In this document: positions 29,945-41,926 of the stretch, one piece after another
How positions within the stretch are numbered: position 1 is the stretch's first letter
How the letters are laid out: each line of letters starts with the position of its first letter
Assembly: GCA_032622095.1 (NCBI GenBank)
Contig: CP136064.1
Span: 148,058,864 to 148,122,863 of the forward strand
Reading direction: 5' to 3'
Origin: Siphonodentalium dalli
Lineage: Eukaryota > Mollusca > Scaphopoda > Gadilida > Siphonodentaliidae
Length of the DNA stretch: 64,000 bases
Translations under genes and position numbers: made by a program
The notes under the pieces: model-generated
The model's database searches: none
Told to the model about the DNA's origin: nothing
What the model saw: the letters and a program-made list of their open reading frames with translations, nothing else

Positions 29945-32244
29945 TTGATTAAGAAAACATATCTATTAAAACGGAATTGTCTCTTATAGAATTCAAGAAC
30001 GACCATTGGTTTGAAAATCTAGACTATTTGGTTTGAATCTATGTCTATTGAAACGGAATTGTCTCTTATTGAATCCAAGAACGACTATTAGTTTGAAATA
30101 TGTATATTGATTAAGAAAATATGGCCATTGAAACAGGGGGGGTCGGAAAAAAGTGACATGACATTAGGCTGAAAAAACTTTTTTCCGGCTCTTGGATACC
30201 CACCACCCCCTATTGAAGGAAAAAATATTTTTTCCAATTTCATGCGGGGTACCCACCCCCTTTTTACCTCCAAATCTGTAATATCACACCATTTAAGCTT
30301 GATGGTCAGTATTACAGTTACACAGGTTCTAAAAAAATACCTGGAAAAACCCAAAATAACACACAGAATACATGTGCTGATCAGTAAATTATTGATTGAT
30401 TCTTCCCCAAATATTGTCTAAGGTAGCTCATAATGCTCATTATACATGTAAACAAATATAAAAGCATTAGTGTACCTTCTTTTCATCACAGAAAGTGTAA
30501 CTTTAGATGTGTCCCATAGTATCACATGAATTTATGTCAATTATGATTTTTGAAAAAATTATTAGGGCAACACCACCTGGCAATTAACTCTCCAACAATA
30601 CAGGTATTCAGCTGAAATCCACTATGTATCACAAAACTAATTTTCATTTCCATGAGCTGAGTTCTTGGGCTAGGTACTGTGCTAAGGCCAGACCCAGGTC
30701 AAGCATTCATACAAATACATGTACTGCGTGTAAATAGAAACTTGAAAATAAGACAGTCATATGCAGTCTGCAGAATAAGCTCCAAGGAGGGCGAGTTTTG
30801 TGATGCTACCCATCAGAGTGGGCTATAGCATTACCAAATTCACCATATGTGACCCTCATATGTAGCTAGTTCTCCATGGTTGGTCGAGACCAAAATAAAT
30901 AAATGAGGTCGTTAGAGGTTGAATTTGTTGATGCTATGCCGGGTAGTATCGCCAAATTCGCCCTCTGCAGACTTCGATCATTTTGCTGATGACCATCACA
31001 TTATTTTTAGACTTGCATATTATATTAAGTTATATTATATTTTCTTTCCCTTCTTTTCACTCATCTGTTCTGATTTTGTTTATTCCACTTAGCAGCCTTC
31101 TCCATATCTACACATTCAAGGTCTATGTATGCTCGCCCAATTTTTTATCTGGGTCCCACCATCTCAAGATTATTATCTCAGTGATATGCGTTGTTGCAGT
31201 CTATAGTCCCATGCCAAGTTCCGATACAATTTTGACTGAGTCATCTGGTCTGATCAGGTATATTGAGTAAATATTAATGAGATAAATGAATAGCTTTTTT
31301 CATTTTATATATATTAAAGTTTATTCATGTGCTACTAACTACCCCCCCCCCCCCCTAAGCACTGCCCTAAGTGTCATACACACCTTAACAATGATGCTGA
31401 ACACTTTGAGGCATTTATATTGAAGAAATGTTGTAAGAGGAAAAAATTGCGACCACTCAGGAAAAAAGTGACTTTTTCGCAGCTGAACCACCCACCCACC
31501 CCGGCCTAGTGTATGGAAAAAAGTGGATGACCCCCCCCCCCCCTGATTGAAACGGAATGTACGTTTATTGAATATGCGCGAATCTTACTAATTATGTGTT
31601 ATTGGATATTAGTTGAACAGTGAATGCTATTTAATTAAAATAGAACATTAATTTTGCATCGGTCAACACTGATTATGAATCTTTATCTATTAAAACGGAA
31701 CTGTCTCTCATTGAATCCAAGAACGACCATTGGTTTGAAAATAGAGATTATTTGGTTTGAATCTATATCTATTGAAACGGAATTGTCTCTTAAAGAATCC
31801 AAGAACGACCATTGGTTTGAAAATCGAGACTATTTGGTTTGAATCTATGTCTATTGAATCGGAATTGTCTCTTATAGAATTCAAGAACGACCATTGGTTT
31901 GAAAATCGAGACTATTTGGTTTGAATCTATGTCTATTGAATCGGAATTGTCTCTTATAGAATTCAAGAACAACCATTGGTTTGAAAATCGAGACTATTTG
32001 GTTTGAATCTATTTCTATTGAATCGGAATTGTCTCTTATAGAATTCAAGAACGACCATTGGTTGGAAAATCGAGACTATTTGGTTTGAATCTATGTCTAT
32101 TGAATCGGAATTGTCTCTTATAGAATTCAAGAACGACCATTGGTTTGAAAATCGAGACTATTTGGTTTGAATCTATGTCTATTGAATCGGAATTGTCTCT
32201 TATAGAATTCAAGAACGACCATTGGTTTGAAAAATCGAGACTAT
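29945..32244. repeat. 83-bp satellite, two blocks
   Basis: Seven near-identical 83-bp units (TTTGAATCTATGTCTATTGA, then ATCGGAATTGTCTCTTATAG, AATTCAAGAACGACCATTGG) lie at 31675-32244. Two diverged units lie at 29945-30130. The block between is a later transposon insertion plus about 130 bp of decayed satellite. The last unit joins directly to the 3' end of the minus-strand L1-like frame at 32250, so the satellite may be that element's tandem 3' UTR. Confidence 0.8.
30134..31545. mobile_element. Non-autonomous DNA transposon in the satellite
   Basis: Ends CAGGGGGGGTCGG and CAGGGGGGGG...GTCA, both leading to an AAAAAAGTG/CACTTTTTT block. They are flanked by direct ATTGAAA (30127-30133 and 31546-31552, possibly 8 bp allowing one mismatch). 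Both flanks belong to the 83-bp satellite. hAT-like by end type and duplication. No transposase. Small frames (30088-30354, 30983-31270) are not convincing genes. Confidence 0.65.
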
Positions 32245-32249
32245 TGTTT

Positions 32250-33047
32250 TTACAAGCCACCATTAACTTTTATTTCATGTAATTTCCGACCGAATGGCCG
32301 CCCATATGCATTATATTTTTCACATTTATATCGAAAGCGTAAATCTCCTTGGAATGACGAAATTGTTAATTTTTCTGGTGTGAATTTTGTTCTATAGATA
32401 TATTGTTTTACTAAGAGCCAGAATAAATTAGTGGTATAATTGTCATTTACACAGCGGGACCCAATTATCATTATTCGTTTAGTCGCTTGCAATTTGACGT
32501 TGTTTCGGTTACCCCATGAATGTATGTCTGTCAGAAAAGTTTGAACGTGTTCACATTCCCAAAATATATGTGATATGCTTTCCTTCTTGTCTTTGCAACG
32601 CACGCATGTGTCATGTTGTCGAATTTTGGCTATTTTCAGGAAGCTATTAGTTGATATAATTCTAGAGTTAATTCTATACTGAAGCCATTGAAGCTTTGTG
32701 TCAGGCGTCGTGGAAAATGGTAGTTTATTGTATATATTCCAGTCAATTTCTTCTTCGCCTATTTCTATTCGCCATTTTGCATGGGAAGTGGGAACATGGC
32801 AATCGTGGTTTAATATGTCATAGAAATCGCGTCCTCCGCGAGGATTTCTGAGTAGGGTCACGAAATTATCTGGGAGGGTGGGCATCGGGCTTCGGACAAT
32901 GGGTTTTGATATTTTGTTTGAGTAAAAGATAAGCTGTCGTCGGATACTATTTAAGATAATGATATCTACAGATATCCTGGGGGATGGTACATAAGAAATC
33001 GACCAATTTTGAAGGAAATTTCGTATAGTTTGAGTATTTAGTGGCAT
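32250..33047 (-). CDS. L1/Tx1-like LINE ORF2, C-terminal part
   Basis: The 265-aa frame has the characteristic post-RT region of L1/Tx1-group elements: KLQWLQYRINSRIISTNSFL, then a zinc knuckle CVRCKDKKESISHIFWEC (C-x2-C...H-x4-C), then a Trp/Tyr-rich end. Endonuclease and RT domains are absent. Upstream of about 32971 the coding sequence merges into the 164-bp tandem repeat, so the first residues are part of that repeat and the start is not genuine. Confidence 0.75.
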   Translation of the reverse strand: MPLNTQTIRNFLQNWSISYVPSPRISVDIIILNSIRRQLIFYSNKISKPIVRSPMPTLPDNFVTLLRNPRGGRDFYDILNHDCHVPTSHAKWRIEIGEEEIDWNIYNKLPFSTTPDTKLQWLQYRINSRIISTNSFLKIAKIRQHDTCVRCKDKKESISHIFWECEHVQTFLTDIHSWGNRNNVKLQATKRIMIIGSRCVNDNYTTNLFWLLVKQYIYRTKFTPEKLTISSFQGDLRFRYKCEKYNAYGRPFGRKLHEIKVNGGL

Positions 33048-33604
33048 AAGCTGTCGCTATATGCCCACATAATCACCATTCATACCCGCCTTACAGAAAA
33101 CCCGGACCAGTTGACTCTCGGTTGACCACCTACAGATATCTTGGGGGATGGTACATAAGAAATCGACCAATTTTGAAGGAAATTTCGTATAGTTTGAGTA
33201 TTTAGTGGCACAAGCTGTCGCTATATGCCCACATAATCACCATTCCGACGCGCCTTACAGAAAACCCGGACCAGTTGACCCTCGGTTGACCACCTATAGA
33301 TATCCTGGGGGGTGGTACATAAGAAATCGACACATTTTGAAGGAAATTTCGTATTTTTTGAGTATTTAGTGTCACAAGCTGTCGCTATATGCCCACATAA
33401 TCACCATTCCTACCCGCCTTACTGAAAACCCGGACCAGTTGACCCTCGGTTGACCACTTACAGATATCCTGGGGGATGGTACATAAGAAATCGACCAATT
33501 TTGAATGAAATTTCGTATAGTTTTATTATTTAGTGGCACAAGCTGTCGCTATATGCCCACATAATCACCATTCCCACCCGCCTTACAGAAAACCCGGACA
33601 AGTT
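32971..33604. repeat. 164-bp tandem repeat, four units
   Basis: GATATC(C/T)TGGGGG starts at 32971, 33135, 33299 and 33463, exactly 164 bp apart. The unit includes the beginning of the surviving ORF2 coding segment plus AGAAAACCCGGACCAGTTGA and TCGGTTGACCAC. It occupies the place where the missing endonuclease/RT region should be. Confidence 0.85.
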
Positions 33605-33809
33605 GCAGGGAAGAGATAGTTACATCTTCTTTAGTTGCTAGTTTAGTAACTCGTATTCATTGATTAAGCGTCAATCAGTGACTACACATTGTCAGAGTCT
33701 ATAATGCTAGACTATATATTATTTGGATTGATAGATTGGATGATGATTGGGTCAATAGTATACATTGTATGTAGTGACAGGGGAACGTATGTATAGCTCA
33801 ATGAATATG
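33605..33809. other. Spacer between the repeat and ORF1
   Basis: About 200 bp of non-coding sequence, presumably inter-ORF or deletion-junction sequence of the L1-like element. Confidence 0.4.
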
Positions 33810-34604
33810 TCAGTTTTTCAGCTGGTGGCTGGATAGGTGCATGACATGAACAGTGTGTGTACCACGGTCTGGCTTTGGTCTTGGACTAAATAAGTCCCGT
33901 CTGAAGTCATCAAATTCGACAAAGCTGTCGACGCGATGAACATGTTGTTGCAAGTCCTTTGCTAAAATGATGCCATTGAAGGTCCATGTCGATTCTATTT
34001 TTGTATCCTTCTTCATTTTGCGGCACTCGCCAGCCATCTGCCAGCGCTTGTTTGTTAAATGTTCATTGTATTTCCTTGAATCTTTAAGGTTTCTCCTAGC
34101 ACGATAAAATTTGTCGCTCTTTTTGTAGTGTTGGAATCGTACTAAGATTGACCTGGTGTTTCCTGATTTCCCCGAGCGATGAGCGCGCTCGATATCTTCC
34201 GGTTCGATGGGTACCCCGATTTCATTTCCAACATCTTGGATGAGCTTCTCTACAGACTCCCCTGAATGTTCCGGTATCCCCGTGATGCGCAGAGAATTCC
34301 TCATTCCATATTGTTTTAGTCCGTCGAGGTCCGATTCCAGTTGGTATATGCGCTCGTCTCGAATTTTAGCGTCCGCTTCGAGGGCTGATAGTCTGCTTAG
34401 TAGTTCTGAGTTGGAGTTTTCGATGTCAGAATCTCTACTCTGTAATTTATCGCTTGTTTCTAGACGGACGCTTTTGAATATGCTCCTCATTGAGGCCTGG
34501 AAATCTGGATCACGGAGTGCGTCTTTAAATTCTCTCAATAACTCGGATCGATGAGTGTATGTTTTCGTAGGCTGTGGTTGGTTTGGATTGTCAGTGATTG
34601 TCAT
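33810..34604 (-). CDS. L1-like ORF1 protein
   Basis: A 264-aa intact frame. Residues 50-97 form a heptad-rich coiled coil (ENSNSELLSRLSALEADAKI, RDERIYQLESDLDGLKQYG). An RRM-like domain follows (RNSLRITGIPE, VGNEIGVPIEPEDIERAHR, ILVRFQHYKKSDKFYRARRN), then a basic C-terminal domain (YNEHLTNKRWQMAGECRKMK). This is the architecture of L1-type ORF1p, an RNA-binding trimeric chaperone. A 49-aa frame overlapping its start (34591-34740) probably encodes the original N-terminus. Confidence 0.8.
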   Translation of the reverse strand: MTITDNPNQPQPTKTYTHRSELLREFKDALRDPDFQASMRSIFKSVRLETSDKLQSRDSDIENSNSELLSRLSALEADAKIRDERIYQLESDLDGLKQYGMRNSLRITGIPEHSGESVEKLIQDVGNEIGVPIEPEDIERAHRSGKSGNTRSILVRFQHYKKSDKFYRARRNLKDSRKYNEHLTNKRWQMAGECRKMKKDTKIESTWTFNGIILAKDLQQHVHRVDSFVEFDDFRRDLFSPRPKPDRGTHTVHVMHLSSHQLKN

Positions 34605-34740
34605 ATGGATTTCCTATATCAAACACGGAGGAACTCCCTGTATCACTGAGTTCCCTTAGTTTTTTGGGGTCCATTGACTCAAGTACGCTGTCGTCTGAGC
34701 CGCGTTGACGCTTGTCTGGATTATCGCTGTTGCTGTCCAT
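34591..34740 (-). CDS. Short ORF at the N-terminal side of ORF1
   Basis: 49 aa, acidic/basic (DKRQRGSDDSVLESMDPKKL). It overlaps the ORF1 frame by 14 nt and is shifted by one frame. It is most likely the ORF1 N-terminus separated by a small indel near 34600, or otherwise a short upstream ORF. Confidence 0.45.
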   Translation of the reverse strand: MDSNSDNPDKRQRGSDDSVLESMDPKKLRELSDTGSSSVFDIGNPYDNH

Positions 34741-35259
34741 ATATATTGTCCTGCTTCAGTGCACAATACTACGGCGTAGTAAGATTGGAATGTCTATTGT
34801 TGTTGTTATGATTGGCAATCGACCTATAGCCGCTGTGAGCAATGGGGGGTCAAGGGTCAATTTTGAAAATGTTTAATTGTAGTTCACTTCATCAAACAAA
34901 ATTTCTCCAAAATATGGTATAATTGTCACGAGGGTTTACAAAGATATCAGAATTCCGCTATATAATGTGCGCCCAGTGTTCTCGATGCAATCAGAGTGTT
35001 CGGTACGAGAGGTGCTTGTATTTTGTGTGTTCGACTTACGCCATCGAAAGTTAATCCTCTAAACGAATCCTTCGAATAATCAACATGTAGCTGGGCGATC
35101 GCGCTTAAAAACTTCACATCACAGTAGCGGAGGTTACCATAAGTTCCGTCACTTCAAGTCCGTCCCCAGTGAATTCATTATGTGAGTCCTATTCCGAAAT
35201 TAAAGAACTGTTTACTTAAAAATCTACCTAGCGTCCATCTTTGACACGTGACTCAGCAG
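34741..35259. other. Non-coding, likely 5' UTR of the L1-like element
   Basis: No open frame of note. It is positioned as the leader of the minus-strand ORF1. The 5' end was not determined. Confidence 0.35.
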
Positions 35260-35925
35260 TCAGTGTTGAGCGTACGTGTGATTGAATGCGACGCCAATTC
35301 CATTTAAAGTGTTGGCAAAGTTTTTGAACAGGGAAGCGAATTTATTGAGCTTTTCGTCCATTTTGTTCATACACTTTGACTCGAGGTCATCGCCAGTTAC
35401 GTTGATTTCCGTTACATTATTTTCCGACACATATGTAGTGGTTTTGTTTGAGCTGTCTTCAGTTGATGGTTTTTGTTCATCGTGTGATTCAATTGAATTT
35501 TCATCTGGGTTCGTGCTCGATGTATCTACCTCCTTTGGGGTGTGTTTCACATAAGTTTTTTATCCTTTGGTTTGTTTCTGTTTTCCTTTTCCCTTAAGCG
35601 TTCCAATATATCCTGTGTTTGAATTAACCGTTTTTGTTAGTGTGTGGATTTTATCTTGCATCGTCACGTGGTCAGTTTTAATACATCGTATGTCACTTCT
35701 AAGTTTGGAGACACCAGAGCAACGTTCGTCAACCGTGCGATCAATGTCAAGTTCATTTGCCTCTAACTTTTCCTCAATGTCGTCAATCCGTTCCGACAAC
35801 TGATTTATCAGTTTATCATTTGAGTTCATTTTCTCAATCAGTTTGGTCATCGTTTGGGCCAGTTTATCTGAGTATTCTCTGTTTTGTTCCTTCATTTCGG
35901 ATACTGTCTTGTATAGGTGTGCCAA
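35260..35925 (-). pseudogene. Coiled-coil ORF with one in-frame stop
   Basis: Two frames, 35560-35925 (121 aa) and 35260-35550 (96 aa), are in the same reading frame and separated only by a TAA at 35560-35562 and a few codons. Together they give about 220 aa: a long coiled coil (NREYSDKLAQTMTKLIEKMN, INQLSERIDDIEEKLEANEL), a Lys/Gly-rich bridge (LKGKGKQKQTKG), an acidic Ser/Thr-rich region and an amphipathic C-terminus. I do not recognise the family. A gag/ORF1-like structural protein of a retroelement is the most natural guess. Confidence 0.45.
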
Positions 35926-36669
35926 TACGGGTACATATAACTCTTAAGACTATCAGAACGGTTTGATTATTTATTTACAACAAAGTCAATAATGTTCAAT
36001 CATCGGCATCTGGGGTTCTCCTAGTTGAGTTTATCTTCCTGTCGTCTGCTCGGTTTAGGGTCCTCTTCCGTCTTCATAGGTCGGGCGTGTCTGCTTGTCA
36101 TCTACTCGGTTGAGTTCCGGTTGAGTTTGTCTTCCTGTCGTCTGCTCTTCTTCTTCCGTCGGCGCATCAGTGAGATGTTGTTAGAATCACAAGATCATAA
36201 TGTTTACCTTGTGTTTCCGTCCATGCTTCTAGCTAGAGATCCTAGCTGTCTTCTTAGCGTCCGAGAAGTCTTGGTAACTGCTGGGTAGTCGGTCAGAACT
36301 GTGTGTCGGGTCTCGATTCGTCCGTGTTCAAATACAGGAACGGTATTATTCCGGCTCGGTTCGCATTTCATGGTGCGTCAATTGGGGCGTTTCTAGGTTA
36401 ACCAAGCGGGGTAGTTTTTCTTGTGTGCTCTTTAGAATCTTCTCCCTATCCATCGCGCTGCGTTAGGTTTCAGTAGCTTTTCCTGGCGAAGTATCTGGTC
36501 TCGCTAATCCCATAATCGTTCTGTTTACTTCCCAATTATCCTCCTGTGTATGTGTCGGGTATGGGTACTGCATGGTGTCCAGTAATCTGGTTCGATGTCC
36601 AGTATTTCGCAATCTTGATGTAGCCAACAGTGGCGCTGATATGTGTGGTAATCTAGCGGCCCCCACGAC
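35926..36669. other. Non-coding with short internal repeat
   Basis: GTTGAGTTT(A/G)TCTTCCTGTCGTCTGCTC appears at about 36023 and 36122 with CGGGCGTGTCTGC/CTTCCGTC variants between, a short local repeat. Minus-strand frames at 36463-36731 read as shifted continuations of the next ORF and are not annotated separately. Confidence 0.4.
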
Positions 36670-37260
36670 TTAGAGATTGTCTGTGTTCTCCCCGGGTTGA
36701 AAGTTATGTCCCTGGGGTTGTCTTGGCACATAGGTCAGAAAGGCTGTGAATTGGTTCGAACACTTAGAATTATCTATGTTTTCGGACACATTCTTTGTTG
36801 AATCAGGATATGTAGGTATTTCATCTGATGGCGAATTTTCTATGACGACTTTAGGTGCTGTTAGTATATCTGCTATGTGTTCAGCTTTTTCATCGAGAAT
36901 ACACAGCATCATATGATAAATATCATGCGAGTATTTAACAGCCAGCACTGTTTCTCTGCATGGTATTTCGCGGTTGACTCTACGCTGTTTGAGTGCACAG
37001 TTGACATTGATGTCCAAAATTCCAGATCTCGCTTGTTTAAGTAACTCATCGAATAGAGAGGCACGCATTTAATTCCCTTCAGGGTTGTTGAACGACTGTT
37101 TGTTGAATTTAACAGTATGTCAATGAAAGTACCTTTTGGTGTATTCCTAAGATATTGTAGGATCCATGAGAGGTATGTTGTGAAATGGACTGATAAAGGG
37201 TCAGTTTCTGCTAGTTTGACAAATGAAGTAGATAGGTCTGGGGTCTCTTAGATTGAGTGA
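36670..37260 (-). pseudogene. Unrecognised minus-strand ORF remnant
   Basis: The 132-aa frame 36670-37068 (YSHDIYHMMLCILDEKAEHI, KVVIENSPSDEIP) is preceded, in another frame, by coding that continues the 105-aa frames of the tandem array (LAETDPLSV, then HFTTYLSWILQYLRNTPKGT). A 2-bp deletion near 37242 and a later frameshift or stop separate them. This is the authentic downstream part of the minus-strand gene whose start is captured five times in the neighbouring array. Function unknown. Confidence 0.45.
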
Positions 37261-38238
37261 CGCCATTTCATTTAGTTTTTCCATTGCTACCTCAGAGTTT
37301 GTATCACGTATACAGGGAGGCGATTGGCTTTCAGAATACTGCATCGGGTTGTCATGTACGTGTGACGGTACGATATCACCAACTCATATCGTGGTAGAGT
37401 CCGCTGCATTGAGAATCATGTCTGTTTCGGTGAGGATACCGTCCATATTTCTCATTTGGCGATACAGATCTGCACACTGATTAGATTATGGTAGTTTGTG
37501 ACTTAATTGAAGATCAGAGCGCATAGTGATAGTTTTGCACGTTTCGGAGTAATTATGCCAAACATTTGTCTTGCCGGTCACGGGGTTAATAATAGCGATG
37601 GATAGCGCGGGAACTGGACGTATCTAAACTTGGGCGCAAGTGAGTTGTTTACGAACACGTGACATGTGGTTAGCCAATGAGGTATCGTAATTGGTTTGGA
37701 AGGTCACGTGTTCGTTGCGAAAATTCCCTTCTAGCGCGACACTCGATCGGTCAACATGTCGAGACCCATGGATACCGATGTCGACTCTAAAATCAGCGCA
37801 GCGGTCAAAGAATCCCAAACGGACCTTGTAAACAAGTTAACTGTGCTGATCGACAGCAAATTGTCCAAGCCTATAACGGCGGAGATAGAGCGGCACACGT
37901 AAAAGAAGACTACAAATTCAAAAAGCCGCATCACGAAGAACAACATCGCGTGAACGTAAAAGTCTTAGACAATATGCGGAGCGCCCAGGTGTGTTTGGAA
38001 GGAGCAGAAGACATTGATGCAGAATCTGCCGGAGTACGGATACAAGAAGGTATCGAACTTTTATCACATCGCCAAAAACTGATCAAACTTGCGGATTCAT
38101 CCGACCTTGGCTGGAGAGTGGTTAACGAATACGAATCGCATCAGCTGGCTTCAGATTCCGAAGATGAAAAACGCATCTACAAGGTAGAGGCACGAGCGCA
38201 AAGGAGAGCGACACAGAAAAAGAAAAAAGTTCACAGAT

Positions 38239-38556
38239 TCAACCCAATGACTGCAAATACATCAAATGTTTCGAGTTCCAGAAATCTACTGATAAAGGGT
38301 CAGTTTCTGCTAGTTTGACAAATGAAGTAGATAGGTCTATGGGGTCTCTTAGATTGAGTGACGCCATTTCATTAAGTTTTTCCATTGCGTCCTCATAGTT
38401 TGTATCACGAAAACAGGGAGGCGATTGGCTTTCAGAATACTGCATCGGGTTGTCATGTACGTGTGACGGTACGATATCACCAACTCCTATCGCGGGAGAG
38501 TCCGCTCCATTGAGAATCATGTCTGTTTCGGTGAGGATACCGTCCATATTTCTCAT
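38239..38556 (-). CDS. 105-aa minus-strand frame of the array (repeated)
   Basis: Identical or near-identical frames at 39340-39657, 40439-40756 and 41538-41867 (the last with a few substitutions). The protein starts MRNMDGILTETDMILNGADS and has SPPCFRDTNYEDAMEKLNEM. Its last 14 or so codons cross the breakpoint into antisense gag, so the C-terminus is artificial. The upstream side faces the A1 repeat. The native continuation is at 36670-37260. Unrecognised family. Confidence 0.5.
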   Translation of the reverse strand: MRNMDGILTETDMILNGADSPAIGVGDIVPSHVHDNPMQYSESQSPPCFRDTNYEDAMEKLNEMASLNLRDPIDLSTSFVKLAETDPLSVDFWNSKHLMYLQSLG

Positions 38557-41500
38557 TTGGCGATACCGATCTGCACACTGATTAGATTATGGTAGTTTGT
38601 GACTTAATTGAAGATCAGAGCGCATAGTGATAGTTTTGCACGTTTCGGAGTAATTATGCCAAACATTTGTCTTGCCGGTCACGGGGTTAATAATAGCGAT
38701 GGATAGCGCGGGAACTGGACGTATCTAAACTTGGGCGCAAGTGAGTTGTTTACGAACACGTGACATGTGGTTAGCCAATGAGGTATCGTAATTGGTTTGG
38801 AAGGTCACGTGTTCGTTGCGAAAATTCCCTTCTAGCGCGACACTCGATCGGTCAACATGTCGAGACCCATGGATACCGATGTCGACTCTAAAATCAGCGC
38901 AGCGGTCAAAGAATCCCAAACGGACCTTGTAAACAAGTTAACTGTGCTGATCGACAGCAAATTGTCCAAGCCTATAACGGCGGAGATAGAGCGGCACACG
39001 TAAAAGAAGACTACAAATTCAAAAAGCCGCATCACGAAGAACAACATCGCGTGAACGTAAAAGTCTTAGACAATATGCGGAGCGCCCAGGTGTGTTTGGA
39101 AGGAGCAGAAGACATTGATGCAGAATCTGCCGGAGTACGGATACAAGAAGGTATCGAACTTTTATCACATCGCCAAAAACTGATCAAACTTGCGGATTCA
39201 TCCGACCTTGGCTGGAGAGTGGTTAACGAATACGAATCGCATCAGCTGGCTTCAGATTCCGAAGATGAAAAACGCATCTACAAGGTAGAGGCACGAGCGC
39301 AAAGGAGAGCGACACAGAAAAAGAAAAAAGTTCACAGATTCAACCCAATGACTGCAAATACATCAAATGTTTCGAGTTCCAGAAATCTACTGATAAAGGG
39401 TCAGTTTCTGCTAGTTTGACAAATGAAGTAGATAGGTCTATGGGGTCTCTTAGATTGAGTGACGCCATTTCATTAAGTTTTTCCATTGCGTCCTCATAGT
39501 TTGTATCACGAAAACAGGGAGGCGATTGGCTTTCAGAATACTGCATCGGGTTGTCATGTACGTGTGACGGTACGATATCACCAACTCCTATCGCGGGAGA
39601 GTCCGCTCCATTGAGAATCATGTCTGTTTCGGTGAGGATACCGTCCATATTTCTCATTTGGCGATACCGATCTGCACACTGATTAGATTATGGTAGTTTG
39701 TGACTTAATTGAAGATCAGAGCGCATAGTGATAGTTTTGCACGTTTCGGAGTAATAGTGCAAAACATTTGTCTTGTCGGTCACGGGGTTAATAATAACGA
39801 TGCATAGCGCGGGAACTGGACGTATCTAAACTTGGGCGTAAGTGAGTTGTTTACGAACACGTGACATGTGGTTAGCCAATGAGGTATCGTAATTGGTTTG
39901 GAAGGTCACGTGTTCGTTGCGAAAATTCACTTCTAGCGCGACACTCGATCTGTCAACATGTCGAGACCCATGGATACCGATGTCGACTCTAAAATCAGCG
40001 CAGCGGTCAAAGAATCCCAAACGGACCTTCTAAACAAGTTAACTGTGCTGATCGACAGCAAATTGTCCAAGCCTAACGGCGGAGATGGCGCGGCACACGT
40101 AAAAGAAGACTACAAATTCAAAAAGCCGCATCACGAAGAACAACATCGCGTTAACGTAAAAGTCTTAGACAAAATGCGGAGCGCCCAGGTGTGTTTGGAA
40201 TGAGCAGAAGACATTGATGCAGAATCTGCCGGAGTACGGATACAAGAAGGTATCAAACTTTTATCACATCGCCAAAAACTGATCACACTTGCGGATTCAT
40301 CCGACCTTGGCTGGAGAGTGGTTAACGAATACGAATCGCATCAGCTGGCTTCAGATTCCGAAGATGAAAAACGCATCTACAAGGTAGAGGCACGAGCGCA
40401 AAGGAGAGCGACACAGAAAAAGAAAAAAGTTCACAGATTCAACCCAATGACTGCAAATACATCAAATGTTTCGAGTTCCAGAAATCTACTGATAAAGGGT
40501 CAGTTTCTGCTAGTTTGACAAATGAAGTAGATAGGTCTATGGGGTCTCTTAGATTGAGTGACGCCATTTCATTAAGTTTTTCCATTGCGTCCTCATAGTT
40601 TGTATCACGAAAACAGGGAGGCGATTGGCTTTCAGAATACTGCATCGGGTTGTCATGTACGTGTGACGGTACGATATCACCAACTCCTATCGCGGGAGAG
40701 TCCGCTCCATTGAGAATCATGTCTGTTTCGGTGAGGATACCGTCCATATTTCTCATTTGGCGATACCGATCTGCACACTGATTAGATTATGGTAGTTTGT
40801 GACTTAATTGAAGATCAGAGCGCATAGTGATAGTTTTGCACGTTTCGGAGTAATAGTGCAAAACATTTGTCTTGTCGGTCACGGGGTTAATAATAACGAT
40901 GCATAGCGCGGGAACTGGACGTATCTAAACTTGGGCGTAAGTGAGTTGTTTACGAACACGTGACATGTGGTTAGCCAATGAGGTATCGTAATTGGTTTGG
41001 AAGGTCACGTGTTCGTTGCGAAAATTCACTTCTAGCGCGACACTCGATCTGTCAACATGTCGAGACCCATGGATACCGATGTCGACTCTAAAATCAGCGC
41101 AGCGGTCAAAGAATCCCAAACGGACCTTCTAAACAAGTTAACTGTGCTGATCGACAGCAAATTGTCCAAGCCTAACGGCGGAGATGGCGCGGCACACGTA
41201 AAAGAAGACTACAAATTCAAAAAGCCGCATCACGAAGAACAACACCGCGTTAACGTAAAAGTCTTAGACAAAATGCGGAGCGCCCAGGTGTGTTTGGAAT
41301 GAGCAGAAGACATTGATGCAGAATCTGCCGGAGTACGGATACAAGAAGGTATCGAACTTTTATCACATCGCCAAAAACTGATCGCACTTGCGGATTCATC
41401 CGACCTTGGCTGGAGAGTGGTTAACGAATACGAATCGCATCAGCTGGCTTCAGATTCCGAAGATGAAAAACGCATCTACAAGGCAGAGGCACGAGCGCAA

Positions 41501-41926
41501 AGGAGAGCGACACAGAAAAAGAAAAAAGTTCACAGATTCAACCCAATGACTGCAAATACATCAAATGTTTCGAGTTCCAGAAATCGACTGATAAAGGGTC
41601 AGTTTCTGCTAGTTTGACAAATGAAGTAGATAGGTCTATGGGGTCTCTTAGATTGAGTGACGCCATTTCATTAAGTTTTTCCATTGCTTCCTCATAGTTT
41701 GTATCACGAAAACAGGGAGGCGATTGGCTTTCAGAATACTGCTTCGGGTTGTCATGTACGTGTGACGGTACGATATCACCAACTCCTATCGTGGGAGAGT
41801 CCGCTCCATTGAGAATCATGTCTGTTTCGGTGAGGATACCGTCCATGTTTCTCATTTGCCGATACAAATCTGCACACTGATTAGATTATGGTAGTTTGTG
41901 AATTAATTGAAGATCAGAGCGCATAG

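Noticed and set aside
31200-31257. 58-nt exon-like segment with splice sites in a phase compatible with the host gene
   Set aside because: It lies wholly inside the ATTGAAA-flanked transposon 30134-31545 and is too short to support on its own.
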